NCBI GenBank assembly: GCA_010672925.1
Contig: JAAHFP010000012.1
Span: forward strand, 33,192 to 97,191
DNA length: 64,000 bases
Reading direction: 5' to 3'
Source of the DNA: Symploca sp. SIO1C2
GTDB lineage: Bacteria; Cyanobacteriota; Cyanobacteriia; Cyanobacteriales; Coleofasciculaceae
Both the position numbers and the translations under genes were made by a program. The notes beneath the pieces are model-generated. The model worked only from the letters and a program-made list of their open reading frames with translations, did no database searches and was not told where the DNA came from. The stretch's first letter is position 1. Every line of letters starts with the position of its first letter. Below are positions 16,301-24,979 of the stretch, piece after piece.

Positions 16301-19300
16301 TAATGTCTTCTTGAGTCCATACTCTGGGGGAGCGAACCGCATCTATACCAATGAATCCAACTGCTTTTTTGGTGTTACTCATACTCATGGGTACAATCAG
16401 CAGGGACTGGATAGATAACTCTTGTAACTGTGCCTTTTCCGCTGCTACTGAGAGGTCTGCCACCAATGGTATGTTGATCAGGTGGTGGTTAGTGAACTGT
16501 CGATAAAGCCAGGGAAAATTCTTCACCTTCACCTGCTGATAGTAGGCAATTGATGGCTCAATACCTGCACCGTACCACTCGTAGGTCATGGTGAATTGAC
16601 TTTGGTGCTGGTAATACTGACAAATGTAGCAGCGATCGCTTCCTAGGAATTCACCAATGGCTTGGAGGGTAGAATTAATCGCGGAGTCGAGATCTCGGTC
16701 AAGGAATTGTCGAGAAATACTACTGAGTAAACTGTCTCTATCGGCTCGACGCTGTAGAGCTTCTCCTGCAAGTTTACCCTCGGTAATATCAGTAATCGAA
16801 CCCAAGAGGCGAACTGGTTGACCTGTCTCATCCCATTGTCCCTGTCCCCTAGCTAGAAACCATCTATAGCTGCCATTTTTACACTGTAGACGATGCTCAG
16901 CGACGTAGTGGGGAGTAACCCTATGCAGGTGAGCTTGCAATGCATCCATCACCCAGGAAAGATCTTCGGGATGAATGCGACTGTGCCATTCGTCTTTGTG
17001 GTTAGCAATTTCGTGATCCTCATAGCCCAGCATTTCCTTCCACCGAACCGACATGAAAGCTTCATTGGTGGTTATATCCCAATCCCAAATACCATCCCCT
17101 GTACCACTCAGAGCTAATTGCCAACGTTCTTCACTCTTTCTGAGAGCCTCTTCAATTAATTGGCGCTCTCGGATTTCTTGCTGTAGTTGTTGATTTTGTC
17201 TGTCGAGTTCTCGACGCCGGTGTTTTTCCTGCTCTAGGAGATTGGCTTGGGCGATGGCAATTCCCATTTGATTTGCCACTAATTCTAGTAGTTCAATTTC
17301 CTCTTCCTTCCAGTGGCGGAAGTTATCGCACTGATGTATACTAATCATGCCATTTGGTTTTCCTTGGTAGGAAGTTCGGACTGATAGCATAGACTTAATA
17401 CCACATCGGTAAAATAAGCGGGAAAATCTTGCTAGCAGAGGGTCGGCATAAACATCATAAGAAACTGCTACTTGGTCTTGGGCTAAAACCATTTGGGCGT
17501 GAGGGTTGTTTTGAAGAGGAAACTCTACCCTCTGAATCGACTTAACTCCCGGTTGTTTGTACTCTGCTACACCAATGACTCGGGGAGGAGGAAGTTCCAT
17601 GTAGGTATGAATTAAGCAACTATTTACCTGGAAAGCCTGACCAATTTGAGTAGCTGCTGTTTGAAAAATTTCTTCTGGTTTTAAGCTAGAGCGAATCTCT
17701 TGAGTAATTTGATGGAGTAGTAACGAGCGCTGAATTTGGCGCTCCATCACAGCTTTGGCATTCTCCAGCTCTAGTTCTGCTTGTTTGCGCTTGGTGATAT
17801 CAAAACCAGAACCGATGTAACCAGCAAAACTACCATCAGGAGTAAATCGAGGTTTCCCACTACCAAAAATCCACCGATATTCCCCATCAACACGCAAAAG
17901 GCGGTATTCCAGCTCAAAATTATTCCGACATTCCAATGCTGTCAAGAAAGTCTCTAAGTAGCGTTGTTGATCTTGGGGATGGATATTTTTCAGCCAGCCT
18001 GAATCTAATTCTTGTTCTAGGGAGCGTCCGGTAAATTCCAACCAAGTTTTGTTAAAAAAGGTATACTGGCCACCAATTCCCGATACCCACATCAGCACAC
18101 TCGTGCTGTCTGCCATTGCCCGGAAACGAGCCTCACTTTCTCTTAGTGCTTGCTCTGTGGCAACCCTTTCGGTGATATCACTCTGAATCCCGATATAGTT
18201 AGTTAACTTACCCGTTTCATCTCGGACTGGGGTAATGGAGAATTCATTCCAAAATAGCCTACCATCTTTGCGATAGTTACACAGAATAAATTGCCCTTCT
18301 CTCCCTTGAGAGATTACACTGCGCAGCTTGTTAAGAACAGGTTGCTGTTTATCTTGGCCTTGCAGGAAACGGCAATTTTTGCCAATGACTTCCTCTGCTG
18401 AGTAACCGGTGATCCGCTCAAACCCTGAGTTAACATAAATTATGGGGTTATCTGTTGCTTGAGCATCGCTAATAAGAATGCCGTTACTAGAAGTCGCAAC
18501 TGCTCGCTCTAGTAATTTCCAACGTTCTTCTGCTTGTTTACGTTGGGTAATATCTCGAACTGTTACCGCGAAGCCATCCCCCAACTTCACTGCGACAATC
18601 TGTAAGTAAGCTTCTATACCCTCATGCTCATAGTACAATTCTTTCTCTTGAGGTCTACCAGTTTCCACTGCACGAACATAAAGAGCAAATAACCCTGTTT
18701 CCAAATTCCCAGGCATTTCTACCAGCAGTTGCTTCCCTACTAAATCTCCTGCCGTGCGCCCTACCATCGTTTCTGCCGCTGAGTTGAGCAAAAGCCAGCG
18801 AAAGTCAATAATCTGTCCCCGATCATCCCGAATTGCTGCAAACGCCATGATTCCATCTAGGGAATTTTGTAACACACCCTCCAGTAGAGACTGGGACTCT
18901 TGCAGGGCTTTAAGGGTATGAATAGTCTCTGTAATGTTAATATGAGCCCCAATCATGCGAACGACTTTTCCTGCCTCATTTTTCAAGTGAATCCCTCGTG
19001 AAAGAACATGGACAGTGGAGCCATTTTTATGACGGAAGCGTTGTTTAGACTCGAAACAGGAGATGGCTCCAGTATTGTAGGCTTGGGCTAGTTTGTAAGC
19101 AGCTTCTTTATCAGCAGGAAAAACTAGGTTTTCCCAAGTAGCAAATGTGTTAGGTAACTCCTCATCTGTGTAGCCCAGCATTTCTTTCCAATGAGGAGAC
19201 AAGTAGAGAGCACCTGACTCTAGATTCCAATCCCAGAAGCCATCATTAGAAGCTTGTGCTGCTAGTTCAAAACGTTCTTTTTCTAATTTTAATTCACTGC

Positions 19301-19790
19301 TTTTAGCGGAAAGTTCTCGCTGAATTCTTTGCAATTTTAACTGAACAACCACCCGTTCCTCGATCTCCTTTCTTAGTCGAGAATTTTGATTAGTGCATCG
19401 CTGTTGCAGCTTTTGAATGGTGAGTTGATTTTCAATACGGGCTAAAACTTCTTCCACCTGAAAGGGCTTGGTGATAAAATCCACTCCTCCCACTTTCAAA
19501 GCTTTTACTTTATCAGCAGTTTCCTGGAGAGCACTCAAGAAAATTATCGGAATATTTTGAGTTGCTGGTATCGCTTTGAGTCGTTGGCAAACTTCATAGC
19601 CATTCATAACAGGCATAATCACATCCAGCAAAATCAAATCAGGGGGAGCTGCTACGGCAGCATTCAGTGCTAGTTGTCCAGAAATAGCTCTTTGTACTTT
19701 ATATCCCTCCTGAGTTAGCATATTAGATAAAACACGCAGGTTGCTTGGTTGATTGTCAACCACTAAAATCTTGCTTGTTTGATTATCCAT
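13389..19790 (-). CDS. Giant hybrid histidine kinase with a LOV domain, PAS and GAF repeats, and two REC domains
   Basis: A 2133-residue cytoplasmic sensor kinase. Order: REC1 1-125 (Asp56 in LILLDVIMP); PAS about 170-290; PAS 300-420; LOV 430-545 with the flavin-adduct motif GKNCRFLQ (Cys473), NYRKDG (Asn505), FWN (Asn515) and GIQSD (Gln536); PAS 550-670; GAF 695-850; PAS 890-1005; GAF 1010-1180; PAS 1190-1305; GAF 1315-1470; HisKA with His1501 in [10 protein letters not shown]; HATPase with NLLGNAIKF and EDTGPGI; REC2 (IWMDIQMPFMDGYE); and a C-terminal helical domain. Two stretches of repeat-derived sequence are translated: about 1633-1762 inside the ATPase domain and 1923-1971 inside REC2. 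Blue-light input is predicted from LOV; output is phosphotransfer to an unidentified partner. Confidence 0.9.
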   Translation of the reverse strand: MDNQTSKILVVDNQPSNLRVLSNMLTQEGYKVQRAISGQLALNAAVAAPPDLILLDVIMPVMNGYEVCQRLKAIPATQNIPIIFLSALQETADKVKALKVGGVDFITKPFQVEEVLARIENQLTIQKLQQRCTNQNSRLRKEIEERVVVQLKLQRIQRELSAKSSELKLEKERFELAAQASNDGFWDWNLESGALYLSPHWKEMLGYTDEELPNTFATWENLVFPADKEAAYKLAQAYNTGAISCFESKQRFRHKNGSTVHVLSRGIHLKNEAGKVVRMIGAHINITETIHTLKALQESQSLLEGVLQNSLDGIMAFAAIRDDRGQIIDFRWLLLNSAAETMVGRTAGDLVGKQLLVEMPGNLETGLFALYVRAVETGRPQEKELYYEHEGIEAYLQIVAVKLGDGFAVTVRDITQRKQAEERWKLLERAVATSSNGILISDAQATDNPIIYVNSGFERITGYSAEEVIGKNCRFLQGQDKQQPVLNKLRSVISQGREGQFILCNYRKDGRLFWNEFSITPVRDETGKLTNYIGIQSDITERVATEQALRESEARFRAMADSTSVLMWVSGIGGQYTFFNKTWLEFTGRSLEQELDSGWLKNIHPQDQQRYLETFLTALECRNNFELEYRLLRVDGEYRWIFGSGKPRFTPDGSFAGYIGSGFDITKRKQAELELENAKAVMERQIQRSLLLHQITQEIRSSLKPEEIFQTAATQIGQAFQVNSCLIHTYMELPPPRVIGVAEYKQPGVKSIQRVEFPLQNNPHAQMVLAQDQVAVSYDVYADPLLARFSRLFYRCGIKSMLSVRTSYQGKPNGMISIHQCDNFRHWKEEEIELLELVANQMGIAIAQANLLEQEKHRRRELDRQNQQLQQEIRERQLIEEALRKSEERWQLALSGTGDGIWDWDITTNEAFMSVRWKEMLGYEDHEIANHKDEWHSRIHPEDLSWVMDALQAHLHRVTPHYVAEHRLQCKNGSYRWFLARGQGQWDETGQPVRLLGSITDITEGKLAGEALQRRADRDSLLSSISRQFLDRDLDSAINSTLQAIGEFLGSDRCYICQYYQHQSQFTMTYEWYGAGIEPSIAYYQQVKVKNFPWLYRQFTNHHLINIPLVADLSVAAEKAQLQELSIQSLLIVPMSMSNTKKAVGFIGIDAVRSPRVWTQEDISLLRFVGELIAISQSRNQAQEQLRASQQRLSFLVEQTPLAVIEFSTDWKVVAWNPAAEEIFGYTSNEAIGNHNAFLIPETATEQMDKIYSELLIHPGSNYSIQENLTKDGRVITCEWYNVQLMDENASVIGFASIAVDITERQQRELLRKTQNKVLRMVAENRSLYEVLLELTRQVAQLAPHLCSSILLSSEDRKSLHPYVGEKIPHTWEQAIDSLPIEPLSGSCGTAAYFGMRMIVEDIATDPLCGSFKEQALAHNFRAWWSEPIKSDTGKVLGTFAMYLNESRSPDERELEMLESLARIASLVIQRQQAEAELRQAKEAAEAASHAKSQFLSKMTHELRTPLNAILGFTQVIARDNSLRAKHQEHLAIINRSGEHLLELINEILSMSKIEAGELTFNENSFDLYQLLYSIEEMLRLRANLKGLQLFFEPAPDLPQYIQTDEGKLRQVLINLLGNAIKFTAEGRVILRVRRGGGVWGDGEMGRWGDGGAEGAGGAEGAEEMGRWGAEEAGGAEGVEEMGRWGAEGAGGAEGAEEMGRWGAEGAGGDKGVISNSQFPLRSMVSICDSMVRSSKARQIPNSQFPIPNSQTTNNQQPTTIIFEVEDTGPGIAPEEVDTLFAPFVQSQTGRKSMEGTGLGLTISQQFVHLMKGEITVSSTLSRGTIFTFTIQVIESTTVDSQTIISTPRVISLEPNQPDYRILIVEDVAENRTVLVELFEPLGFEVREASNGEEAVALWESWQPHLIWMDIQMPFMDGYEATKQIKAREREMGRWGAGEAEGAVEAIPNSQFPIPFAQHGEQSEAKQPTTNTIIIALTAGAFEEQREAIVSAGCDDFVHKPFREEVLLEKMATYLGVSYTYDNHLVATSTLGQSFGSRAMNSSTSSALAVTNLRLSDLQVMPPEWLSQLHWAASEINDRRILELIEQIPPTQATLAQTLTNLVDNFRLDIIIDCTSEVQHVVQEKLTDLLPED
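13876..14015 (-). repeat. Repeat insertion inside REC2 of the giant kinase
   Basis: In-frame insertion of TTGGTTG units, a GCTTTGCTCACCATGCTGCGC fragment, GGGAATT heptamers and CTCC-rich units between the helix after DGYEATKQIK and the strand IIIALTA. It is translated as a loop of about 47 residues (core: AIPNSQFPIP). The paralogous kinase encoded at 22319-24442 lacks any insertion here. Confidence 0.85.
14505..14890 (-). repeat. Large repeat insertion inside the ATPase domain of the giant kinase
   Basis: About 385 bp of four repeat types: TTGTTGG-like units, GGGAATT heptamers, a copy of a 55-bp element (14578-14633) and a long CAGCTCCCT/CCCCATCTC array. The reading frame stays open on the coding strand, giving GAEGAGGAEGAEEMGRW-like peptides between ILRVRR and TIIFEVEDTG. 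Spurious open frames also appear on the opposite strand here because of the repeats. Confidence 0.9.
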
Positions 19791-20004
19791 GAACGCTATA
19801 TTGGTTATTTGTTGTTTGTTATTTGTTGTTTGTTGTTTGTTATTTGTTGTTTGTCATATCATATCTGAATCAAAAAAAATATTTATTTATACTTCCTAGC
19901 TTGTTGCTTGTTGCTACTAAAGTCAAAGTATTTCACTGGATTTGATATTATTATGTCATTTTTTTAGGGAGTTTGGTATTGATGAATAATCAATTGTTGA
20001 AAAA
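19791..20004. repeat. Intergenic TTGTTNT heptamer array
   Basis: About eight TTGTTAT/TTGTTGT heptamers at 19799-19857, immediately upstream of the giant kinase start codon. The rest is AT-rich with no feature seen. Confidence 0.8.
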
Positions 20005-22080
20005 TTATTTAATTATATCTTTGGTTAAACGAACAATTATATCAAGACGGAAGTCGTGAGCTAGCTCCCTTAAGGATTTAGCTAAGTGAGCTTTGTTTTC
20101 TGGAATTTGTTCAATGAGTTCAAAAATCGACTCTTCCCTGACTTGATTAGCTGCATGATATAAATCGGTTAACCAGCTGCTGGGCATTGCTGCCAATTCC
20201 GGGAGAAAAAAGCTGTTATGTTTGCTAACTGAATTAAATTTGTGAGTTGTTGTTGTTGCCGGTGATAAATCTTCATAAAGATAGCGCACTCCCAAATATT
20301 CAGCAATTTTGGCAAAAATTACGTCTTCAGGAAAAGGTTTACGCACAAAATCGTCGGAGCCTATATTTAAAATCTCTCCTCGCCTTTCCTCGAAGGTACT
20401 AGCAGTTAAGGCAATAATGATAGTATTTGAGAATTGAGAATTGAGAATTGAGAATTGAGAATTGAGAATTGCTTCCTTATCCTCCTTGTCTCCCCCAGCT
20501 TCCTTTCTCTGTGTCTCCGTGTCTCCGTGTCTCCGCGTCTCCGCGTCTTGATAGCTTTGCTCCTTATCTCTAATCTGTTTAGTTGCCTCCAAACCATCCA
20601 TTATCGGCATCCTCGTATCCATAAAAATTAATTGAGGCTGCCAACTTTCCCAGAGACTAATTCCTTCCATGCCATTGGTAGCTTCCTTTACTTCAAAACC
20701 AATCGGTTCGAGCAACTTAACTAATAAAATACGATTTTCTTCAGTATCATCAACTACCAAAATACGGTAATTTTCTTGGCCAGGTTCTAAAGCAATTACT
20801 CGTCGAGTTGGTTGGGTTACAGCTTCAGACATATCTGCCGGAGTTAATTGGATGTCAAATCGAAAAACCGTTCCTTTTCCGACAACACTATTAACGCTAA
20901 TATTCCCTCCCATTAATTCCACAAATCTCTTAGTAATAGTTAATCCTAATCCCGTTCCTTCCGCAGATTTAATCCCTGCTGAAGTTTGAACAAAAGCATA
21001 AAATAAATTATCAATTTCCTCTGGGGTAATGCCAAAACCTGTATCTTCAACTTCAAAGATGAGTGTTGTTTGTCCTTTGTTGTTTGTCCTTTGTTGTTTA
21101 GGAATTGGGAATTCAATTGAAGCTCCCTTGTCCTCCTTGTCTCCCCCAGATCCCCATCTCCCCAACTCCCCAGCTTCCAGCTTGACTCGCAGTTGCACAT
21201 GACCAGATTCAGTGAACTTGATGGCATTTCCTAGAAGATTGATCAAGCAGCACCGCAACTTTTGCTTGTCAGTTTTTATATACTGAGGTACAGCAGATGA
21301 TATGATAAAATTTAATCCTAAATTTTTAGTGAGTGCTTTTATTTGTAGCATCTCCTCTAGTTCATCTAAGAGGCGATACAGGTCAAAGCTACCTTCGTTA
21401 AAGGAAATTATACCTGCTTCAATTTTAGATAAATCTAAAACATCATTAATTAACTCCAGTAAGTGCTCACCACTACGATTAATAATTCCCAAATATTCCC
21501 GCTGCTCAGTCGAAATTTCTAAGTCCCGATTCATCACTTGGGTGAATCCTAAAATAGCATTTAGGGGAGTTCGTAGCTCATGACTCATATTTGCTAGAAA
21601 TTCACTCTTCGCCTTAGAAGCCGCCTCTGCTGCCGCTTCTGCTTTCATACGTTCTTGAATTTCTAGTTGCAGTTGTTGGTTTTGCTCCATCAGCTGCCTT
21701 TGCAGTCTCCGGATGGTAAGTTGATTCTCTACGCGAGCTAAAACCTCTTCAATCTGAAAGGGTTTGGTGATGTAATCTACCCCACCAGATTGAAAGCCTT
21801 TGACCTTATCTGTTACTTCATCTAAGGCACTCAGAAAAATAACTGGTATTTGTGCAGTTTGAGGATTCTGTTTGAGCTGTTCACAGACTTCATAGCCATT
21901 CAGGTCAGGCATGTTGATATCCAGTAAAATTAAATCAGGTAAAGCAGAACCCGCAGCCCTGATTGCCATTTTGCCCTTAATCACACCCCTTACTTGATAA
22001 CCCTGTTGAGATAAAGTGGCAGATAAAACATGCAAATTTTCAGGGGTATCATCAACGATTAAAATTGTTCCTTTTGTCAT
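20005..22080 (-). CDS. REC-histidine kinase-REC hybrid sensor
   Basis: A 691-residue cytoplasmic hybrid kinase. REC1 is at 1-122 (Asp54 in LILLDINMP), followed by a coiled-coil linker, HisKA with His167 in [12 protein letters not shown], HATPase (NLLGNAIKF, EDTGFGI, GTGLGL), REC2 (IFMDTRMPIMDG) and a C-terminal helical domain from about residue 630 (SSWLTDLYHAANQV...FELIEQIP). It lacks PAS or GAF sensors, so it probably receives phosphate or a signal from another protein in the block. Repeat-derived insertions are translated at about 301-340 (ATPase) and 507-552 (REC2). Its start codon sits inside a TTGGTTG repeat array. It is the middle member of three paralogues that share the C-terminal domain. 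Confidence 0.9.
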   Translation of the reverse strand: MTKGTILIVDDTPENLHVLSATLSQQGYQVRGVIKGKMAIRAAGSALPDLILLDINMPDLNGYEVCEQLKQNPQTAQIPVIFLSALDEVTDKVKGFQSGGVDYITKPFQIEEVLARVENQLTIRRLQRQLMEQNQQLQLEIQERMKAEAAAEAASKAKSEFLANMSHELRTPLNAILGFTQVMNRDLEISTEQREYLGIINRSGEHLLELINDVLDLSKIEAGIISFNEGSFDLYRLLDELEEMLQIKALTKNLGLNFIISSAVPQYIKTDKQKLRCCLINLLGNAIKFTESGHVQLRVKLEAGELGRWGSGGDKEDKGASIEFPIPKQQRTNNKGQTTLIFEVEDTGFGITPEEIDNLFYAFVQTSAGIKSAEGTGLGLTITKRFVELMGGNISVNSVVGKGTVFRFDIQLTPADMSEAVTQPTRRVIALEPGQENYRILVVDDTEENRILLVKLLEPIGFEVKEATNGMEGISLWESWQPQLIFMDTRMPIMDGLEATKQIRDKEQSYQDAETRRHGDTETQRKEAGGDKEDKEAILNSQFSILNSQFSNTIIIALTASTFEERRGEILNIGSDDFVRKPFPEDVIFAKIAEYLGVRYLYEDLSPATTTTHKFNSVSKHNSFFLPELAAMPSSWLTDLYHAANQVREESIFELIEQIPENKAHLAKSLRELAHDFRLDIIVRLTKDIIK
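20425..20560 (-). repeat. Repeat insertion inside REC2 of the second hybrid kinase
   Basis: Five GAGAATT heptamers, CCTCCTTGT units and TCTCCGTG/TCTCCGCG octamers in a row, translated as HGDTETQRKE and ILNSQFSILNSQFS peptides. The position equals that of the REC2 insertion in the giant kinase: after the helix EATKQIR and before the strand IIIALTA. Confidence 0.88.
21060..21178 (-). repeat. Repeat insertion inside the ATPase domain of the second hybrid kinase
   Basis: TTGTTGTTTGTCC units, a GGGAATT pair and CCTCCTTGTC units, translated between the strands HVQLRVKLE and TLIFEVEDTG. The place is equivalent to the ATPase insertions in the other two paralogues. Confidence 0.85.
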
Positions 22081-22318
22081 TGGTTGTTTGTTATTGGTTA
22101 TTGGTTGTTTGTTGTTTGTTATTGGTTATTGGTTGTTTGTTGTTTGTTATTGGTTATTTGTCATTGGTTGTTTATTCTTTGTCCTTCGTAATGCCTTCCT
22201 CTTGTCAAATTACCTGATATAGCAATTATCCCATTCGTGAAGTACAGCTAACTTTGACGAGCTTATTCCCAATTCTCAATTCTCCATTCTCAATTCTCCA
22301 TTCCCTATTCCCCATTCC
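22081..22318. repeat. Intergenic repeats: TTGGTTA/TTGTTTG and ATTCTCCATTCCC arrays
   Basis: Positions 22078-22165 are TTGGTTG/TTGTTAT-type heptamers beginning at the start codon of the second hybrid kinase. Positions 22265-22343 are CAATTCTC and CCATTCCC/CTATTCC units that continue into the last codons of the third hybrid kinase. No gene was seen between them. Confidence 0.8.
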
Positions 22319-24442
22319 CTATTCCCCATTCCCCATTCCCAAAGAACTAGTTTCTTCAATTAAATCAATAATGCGATCGCAGCGGAAATTATTGACAAAA
22401 TCGGTAATCGCTTTAGCTAGGTGTTCCTGGGTAGGAGGAATTTCCTCCAGCAACTGGAAAATCCGCTCATTATCAATCGCATCGGCGGCTTGGTATAGTT
22501 CCTTAAGCCACTGCTTTGGCATCTTTGCTAATGCTGAAGAAATTACAGAAGGACTAGATAAATCTTCCTCCACCACTCGGACTTGACCCTGTTGTGCTAT
22601 GTTTGTTAAGTTTGCTCCTTCAGAATTTGTTGCTAGCTCTTCATAAAGATAACGCACCCCCAGATATTGAGTCATCTTGTCAAAAAGCACTTGCTCTTGG
22701 AAAGGCTTACGAACAAAATCATCACAACCAGCGGATAAAACGACTGCTCGCTCTTCCTCCCAAGCACTAGCAGTTAGAGCAATAATGGCAGTTGCTTGAC
22801 CCTTGAGATGGGTTTTAATGCGTTTAGTCGCTTCATAACCATCCATCACAGGCATCCGCATATCCATCCAAATGAGATGAGGCTGCCAACCTTCCCAAAT
22901 TTCAATTGCTTCCATGCCATTGCTGGCTTCTTTCATTTCAAAGCCTAGGGGATTCAATAGCTTAATTAGTAGTTGACGATTGTCCCATTTGTCATCTACC
23001 ACCAGGATACGATAGCAGGGCTGGTTTGCTTCTAAAGCAATTACTCTGCGAGTCAATTGTCTAGTTTCGACATCATTAGTATCAACTACACCAAGGACAA
23101 TATCAAATTTGAACAGGGAACCACGCCCCACTTTACTACTAATACTAATGTCACCCCCCATCAGCTGCACAAATTTCTTGGCGATAGGTAAACCCAAGCC
23201 AGTTCCCTCTTGTGCTTCTTTTCCAGTTTGACTTTGGCTAAAGGCTTCAAATAGATTATCTAACTCCTCTGGAGCAATCCCAGAACCCGTATCTTCAAGT
23301 TCAAAGAGAATTGTTGTTTGTTTTTTGTTGTTTGTTTTTTGTTGTTTGTTTTTTGTTGTTTGGGAATTGGGAATTTCTTCCTTGTCTCCCTTGTCCCCCT
23401 TGTCTCCCTCATCTCCTTGTCCCCGCGTCCCCGCGTCCCCGCGTCCCCGCGTCTCCTTCTCTCCCAATTTCAACCGCAAAGATACCCTCCCTTCAGAGGT
23501 AAATTTAATGGCATTATTGAGTAGGTTAATCAAAACTTGGCGTAACTTAACCTCATCTGCATGTACATATTGAGGCACATTGGGAGAGCAGTCGAAAAGC
23601 AAATGCAAACCTTTTTCCTGAGCTTTGAGGTAGAACATTTGCTCTAATTCATTGAGCAGGCGATAGAGATCGAAGTTAGTTTCATTGAGAGTAATGCGTC
23701 CTGCTTCAATTTTAGATAAATCCAGCACATTATTAATTAATGTCAGCAGGTGTTGCCCACTCTGGTTAATAATTTTAATATTGTGACTGTGCTCTTCGGG
23801 TAGATCATTACTGCGAGTCATTAGTTGGCAAAAACCCAGAATTACATTAAGAGGAGTGCGCAGTTCATGACTCATATTAGCGAGAAATTCACTTTTGGCT
23901 TGATTGGCAACTTCGGCTGCTTGCTTTGCCTGTTGTAGTTCCGCCGTTCGTTCAAGAACTTTTTGTTCTAGGGAAACATTTAATTGTTCCAGTTCCTGAT
24001 TTACTCTTTGTAATGCGTCATTTTGCTCAGCTAATTGTTGTTCCTGGTTATAACTCCGAAGGGCTTCCGTAACTGTCAAATTTAAGTCCGCTGCATCCCA
24101 AGGTTTTGCAATATAACGATACAGATTAGCCGCGTTGACGATATTACCCACAGCAGCAGCATTAGCTTGTCCAGTTAACAATATCTTCAAAGTTTTGGGA
24201 TATTGGGTATGAATCTGAATGAGCAGTTCATCTCCCTTCATTCCTGGCATAATTTGGTCAGAAATAATTAGAGGTACTTCTACTCCCTCTGCTTCTAAAT
24301 CAGTAAAAATTTCTATAGCTTCTTCACCAGTTTGGGCTAATTCAATATCATAATCATTGCCTAAATGAGTAGTTAGCTGATCCTGGAGGCTAACTAGCAC
24401 TACTCTTTCATCATCTACACAGATAATTGCACCTTTACTCAT
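22319..24442 (-). CDS. REC-histidine kinase-REC hybrid sensor, translationally coupled to a REC gene
   Basis: A 707-residue hybrid kinase. REC1 has Asp62 ([15 protein letters not shown]) and the KPWD loop of the RpfG/HD-GYP-associated type. A coiled-coil follows, then HisKA with His192 ([12 protein letters not shown]), HATPase ([22 protein letters not shown]), REC2 ([14 protein letters not shown], no repeat insertion) and the shared C-terminal helical domain ([14 protein letters not shown]...FQLLEEIP). A repeat-derived segment at about 326-378 ([17 protein letters not shown]) interrupts the ATPase domain. The last residues GMGNGE are encoded by a CCATTCCC repeat, so the original C-terminus has probably been rewritten. 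The ATG overlaps the stop of the upstream REC gene (ATGA), which suggests the pair acts together. Confidence 0.9.
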   Translation of the reverse strand: MSKGAIICVDDERVVLVSLQDQLTTHLGNDYDIELAQTGEEAIEIFTDLEAEGVEVPLIISDQIMPGMKGDELLIQIHTQYPKTLKILLTGQANAAAVGNIVNAANLYRYIAKPWDAADLNLTVTEALRSYNQEQQLAEQNDALQRVNQELEQLNVSLEQKVLERTAELQQAKQAAEVANQAKSEFLANMSHELRTPLNVILGFCQLMTRSNDLPEEHSHNIKIINQSGQHLLTLINNVLDLSKIEAGRITLNETNFDLYRLLNELEQMFYLKAQEKGLHLLFDCSPNVPQYVHADEVKLRQVLINLLNNAIKFTSEGRVSLRLKLGEKETRGRGDAGTRGQGDEGDKGDKGDKEEIPNSQTTKNKQQKTNNKKQTTILFELEDTGSGIAPEELDNLFEAFSQSQTGKEAQEGTGLGLPIAKKFVQLMGGDISISSKVGRGSLFKFDIVLGVVDTNDVETRQLTRRVIALEANQPCYRILVVDDKWDNRQLLIKLLNPLGFEMKEASNGMEAIEIWEGWQPHLIWMDMRMPVMDGYEATKRIKTHLKGQATAIIALTASAWEEERAVVLSAGCDDFVRKPFQEQVLFDKMTQYLGVRYLYEELATNSEGANLTNIAQQGQVRVVEEDLSSPSVISSALAKMPKQWLKELYQAADAIDNERIFQLLEEIPPTQEHLAKAITDFVNNFRCDRIIDLIEETSSLGMGNGE
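23305..23465 (-). repeat. Repeat insertion inside the ATPase domain of the third hybrid kinase
   Basis: TTGTTTTT/TTGTTGT heptamers, a GGGAATT pair, CCTTGTCTC nonamer-like units and four CGCGTCCC octamers, all in frame. It lies between RVSLRLKLG and [10 protein letters not shown]. Confidence 0.88.
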
Positions 24443-24837
24443 TCATTTCCTCCCAAACCAGATTTTAGTACTTCGATCAAGGTAGTTTCATCCCAAGGCT
24501 TTGGTAAATAGCGATGTAGATTTACCTGTTGTCGGGTGCGCTCAATTGCCTCTTCATCAGCTTGTCCTGATAACAGAACTTTGGTAATCTGGGGGAATTG
24601 CTGATGAACTTTCAAGAGAAACTCATCTCCTTTCATCTCAGGCATCAGCCAATCGGAGACAATCACTAGAATATCTATATCATCTTCGTTTAGCTCCTCA
24701 ATAATTTCTAAAGCTTCATCAGCACTTTCAGCTAGTTCACAGAGATATTGACGACCAAAATTACGGTTAATTTGGTCTCGCAGACTTGTTAAGATGATTT
24801 GTTCATCATCCACACATAAGATGACTTTTTTAGACAT
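24439..24837 (-). CDS. Single-domain response regulator
   Basis: A 132-residue REC-only protein: acidic pocket CVDDE (residues 8-12), phospho-acceptor Asp62 in [14 protein letters not shown], Thr/Ser switch in VLLSGQAD and Lys in LPKPWD. It closely resembles REC1 of the next hybrid kinase (same ISDxxMPxMKGDE and KPWD), suggesting a duplication. It has no output domain, so it is likely a phosphate shuttle or an allosteric partner. The 3' end overlaps the kinase start by four bases. Upstream lies a GGTAGGT heptamer array that reaches almost to the start codon. Confidence 0.92.
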   Translation of the reverse strand: MSKKVILCVDDEQIILTSLRDQINRNFGRQYLCELAESADEALEIIEELNEDDIDILVIVSDWLMPEMKGDEFLLKVHQQFPQITKVLLSGQADEEAIERTRQQVNLHRYLPKPWDETTLIEVLKSGLGGNE

Positions 24838-24841
24838 TGTT

Positions 24842-24945
24842 TTAGGTGGTAGGTGTTAGATGGTAGGTGATAGGTGGTAGGTGATAGGTGGTAGGTGGTA
24901 GGTTTTAGGTTTTAGGTTTTAGGTTTTAGGTGGTAGGTGGTAGCA
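24842..24945. repeat. GGTAGGT/GTTTTAG heptamer array
   Basis: About a dozen heptamers of the GGTAGGT, GATAGGT and TTTTAGG types directly upstream of the single-domain response regulator. A short ATTCTCC-type array follows at 24961-24998 and runs into the 3' end of the CBS kinase gene. Confidence 0.85.
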
Positions 24946-24979
24946 GCAAAATCAGCTCCCAATTCCCAATTCTCCATTC

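Noticed and set aside
16900-17700. Cyanobacteriochrome-type bilin-binding GAF in the giant kinase
   Set aside because: The GAF resembles that group in GMISIHQCDNFRHW, but the bilin-attaching Cys-His pair is not found.
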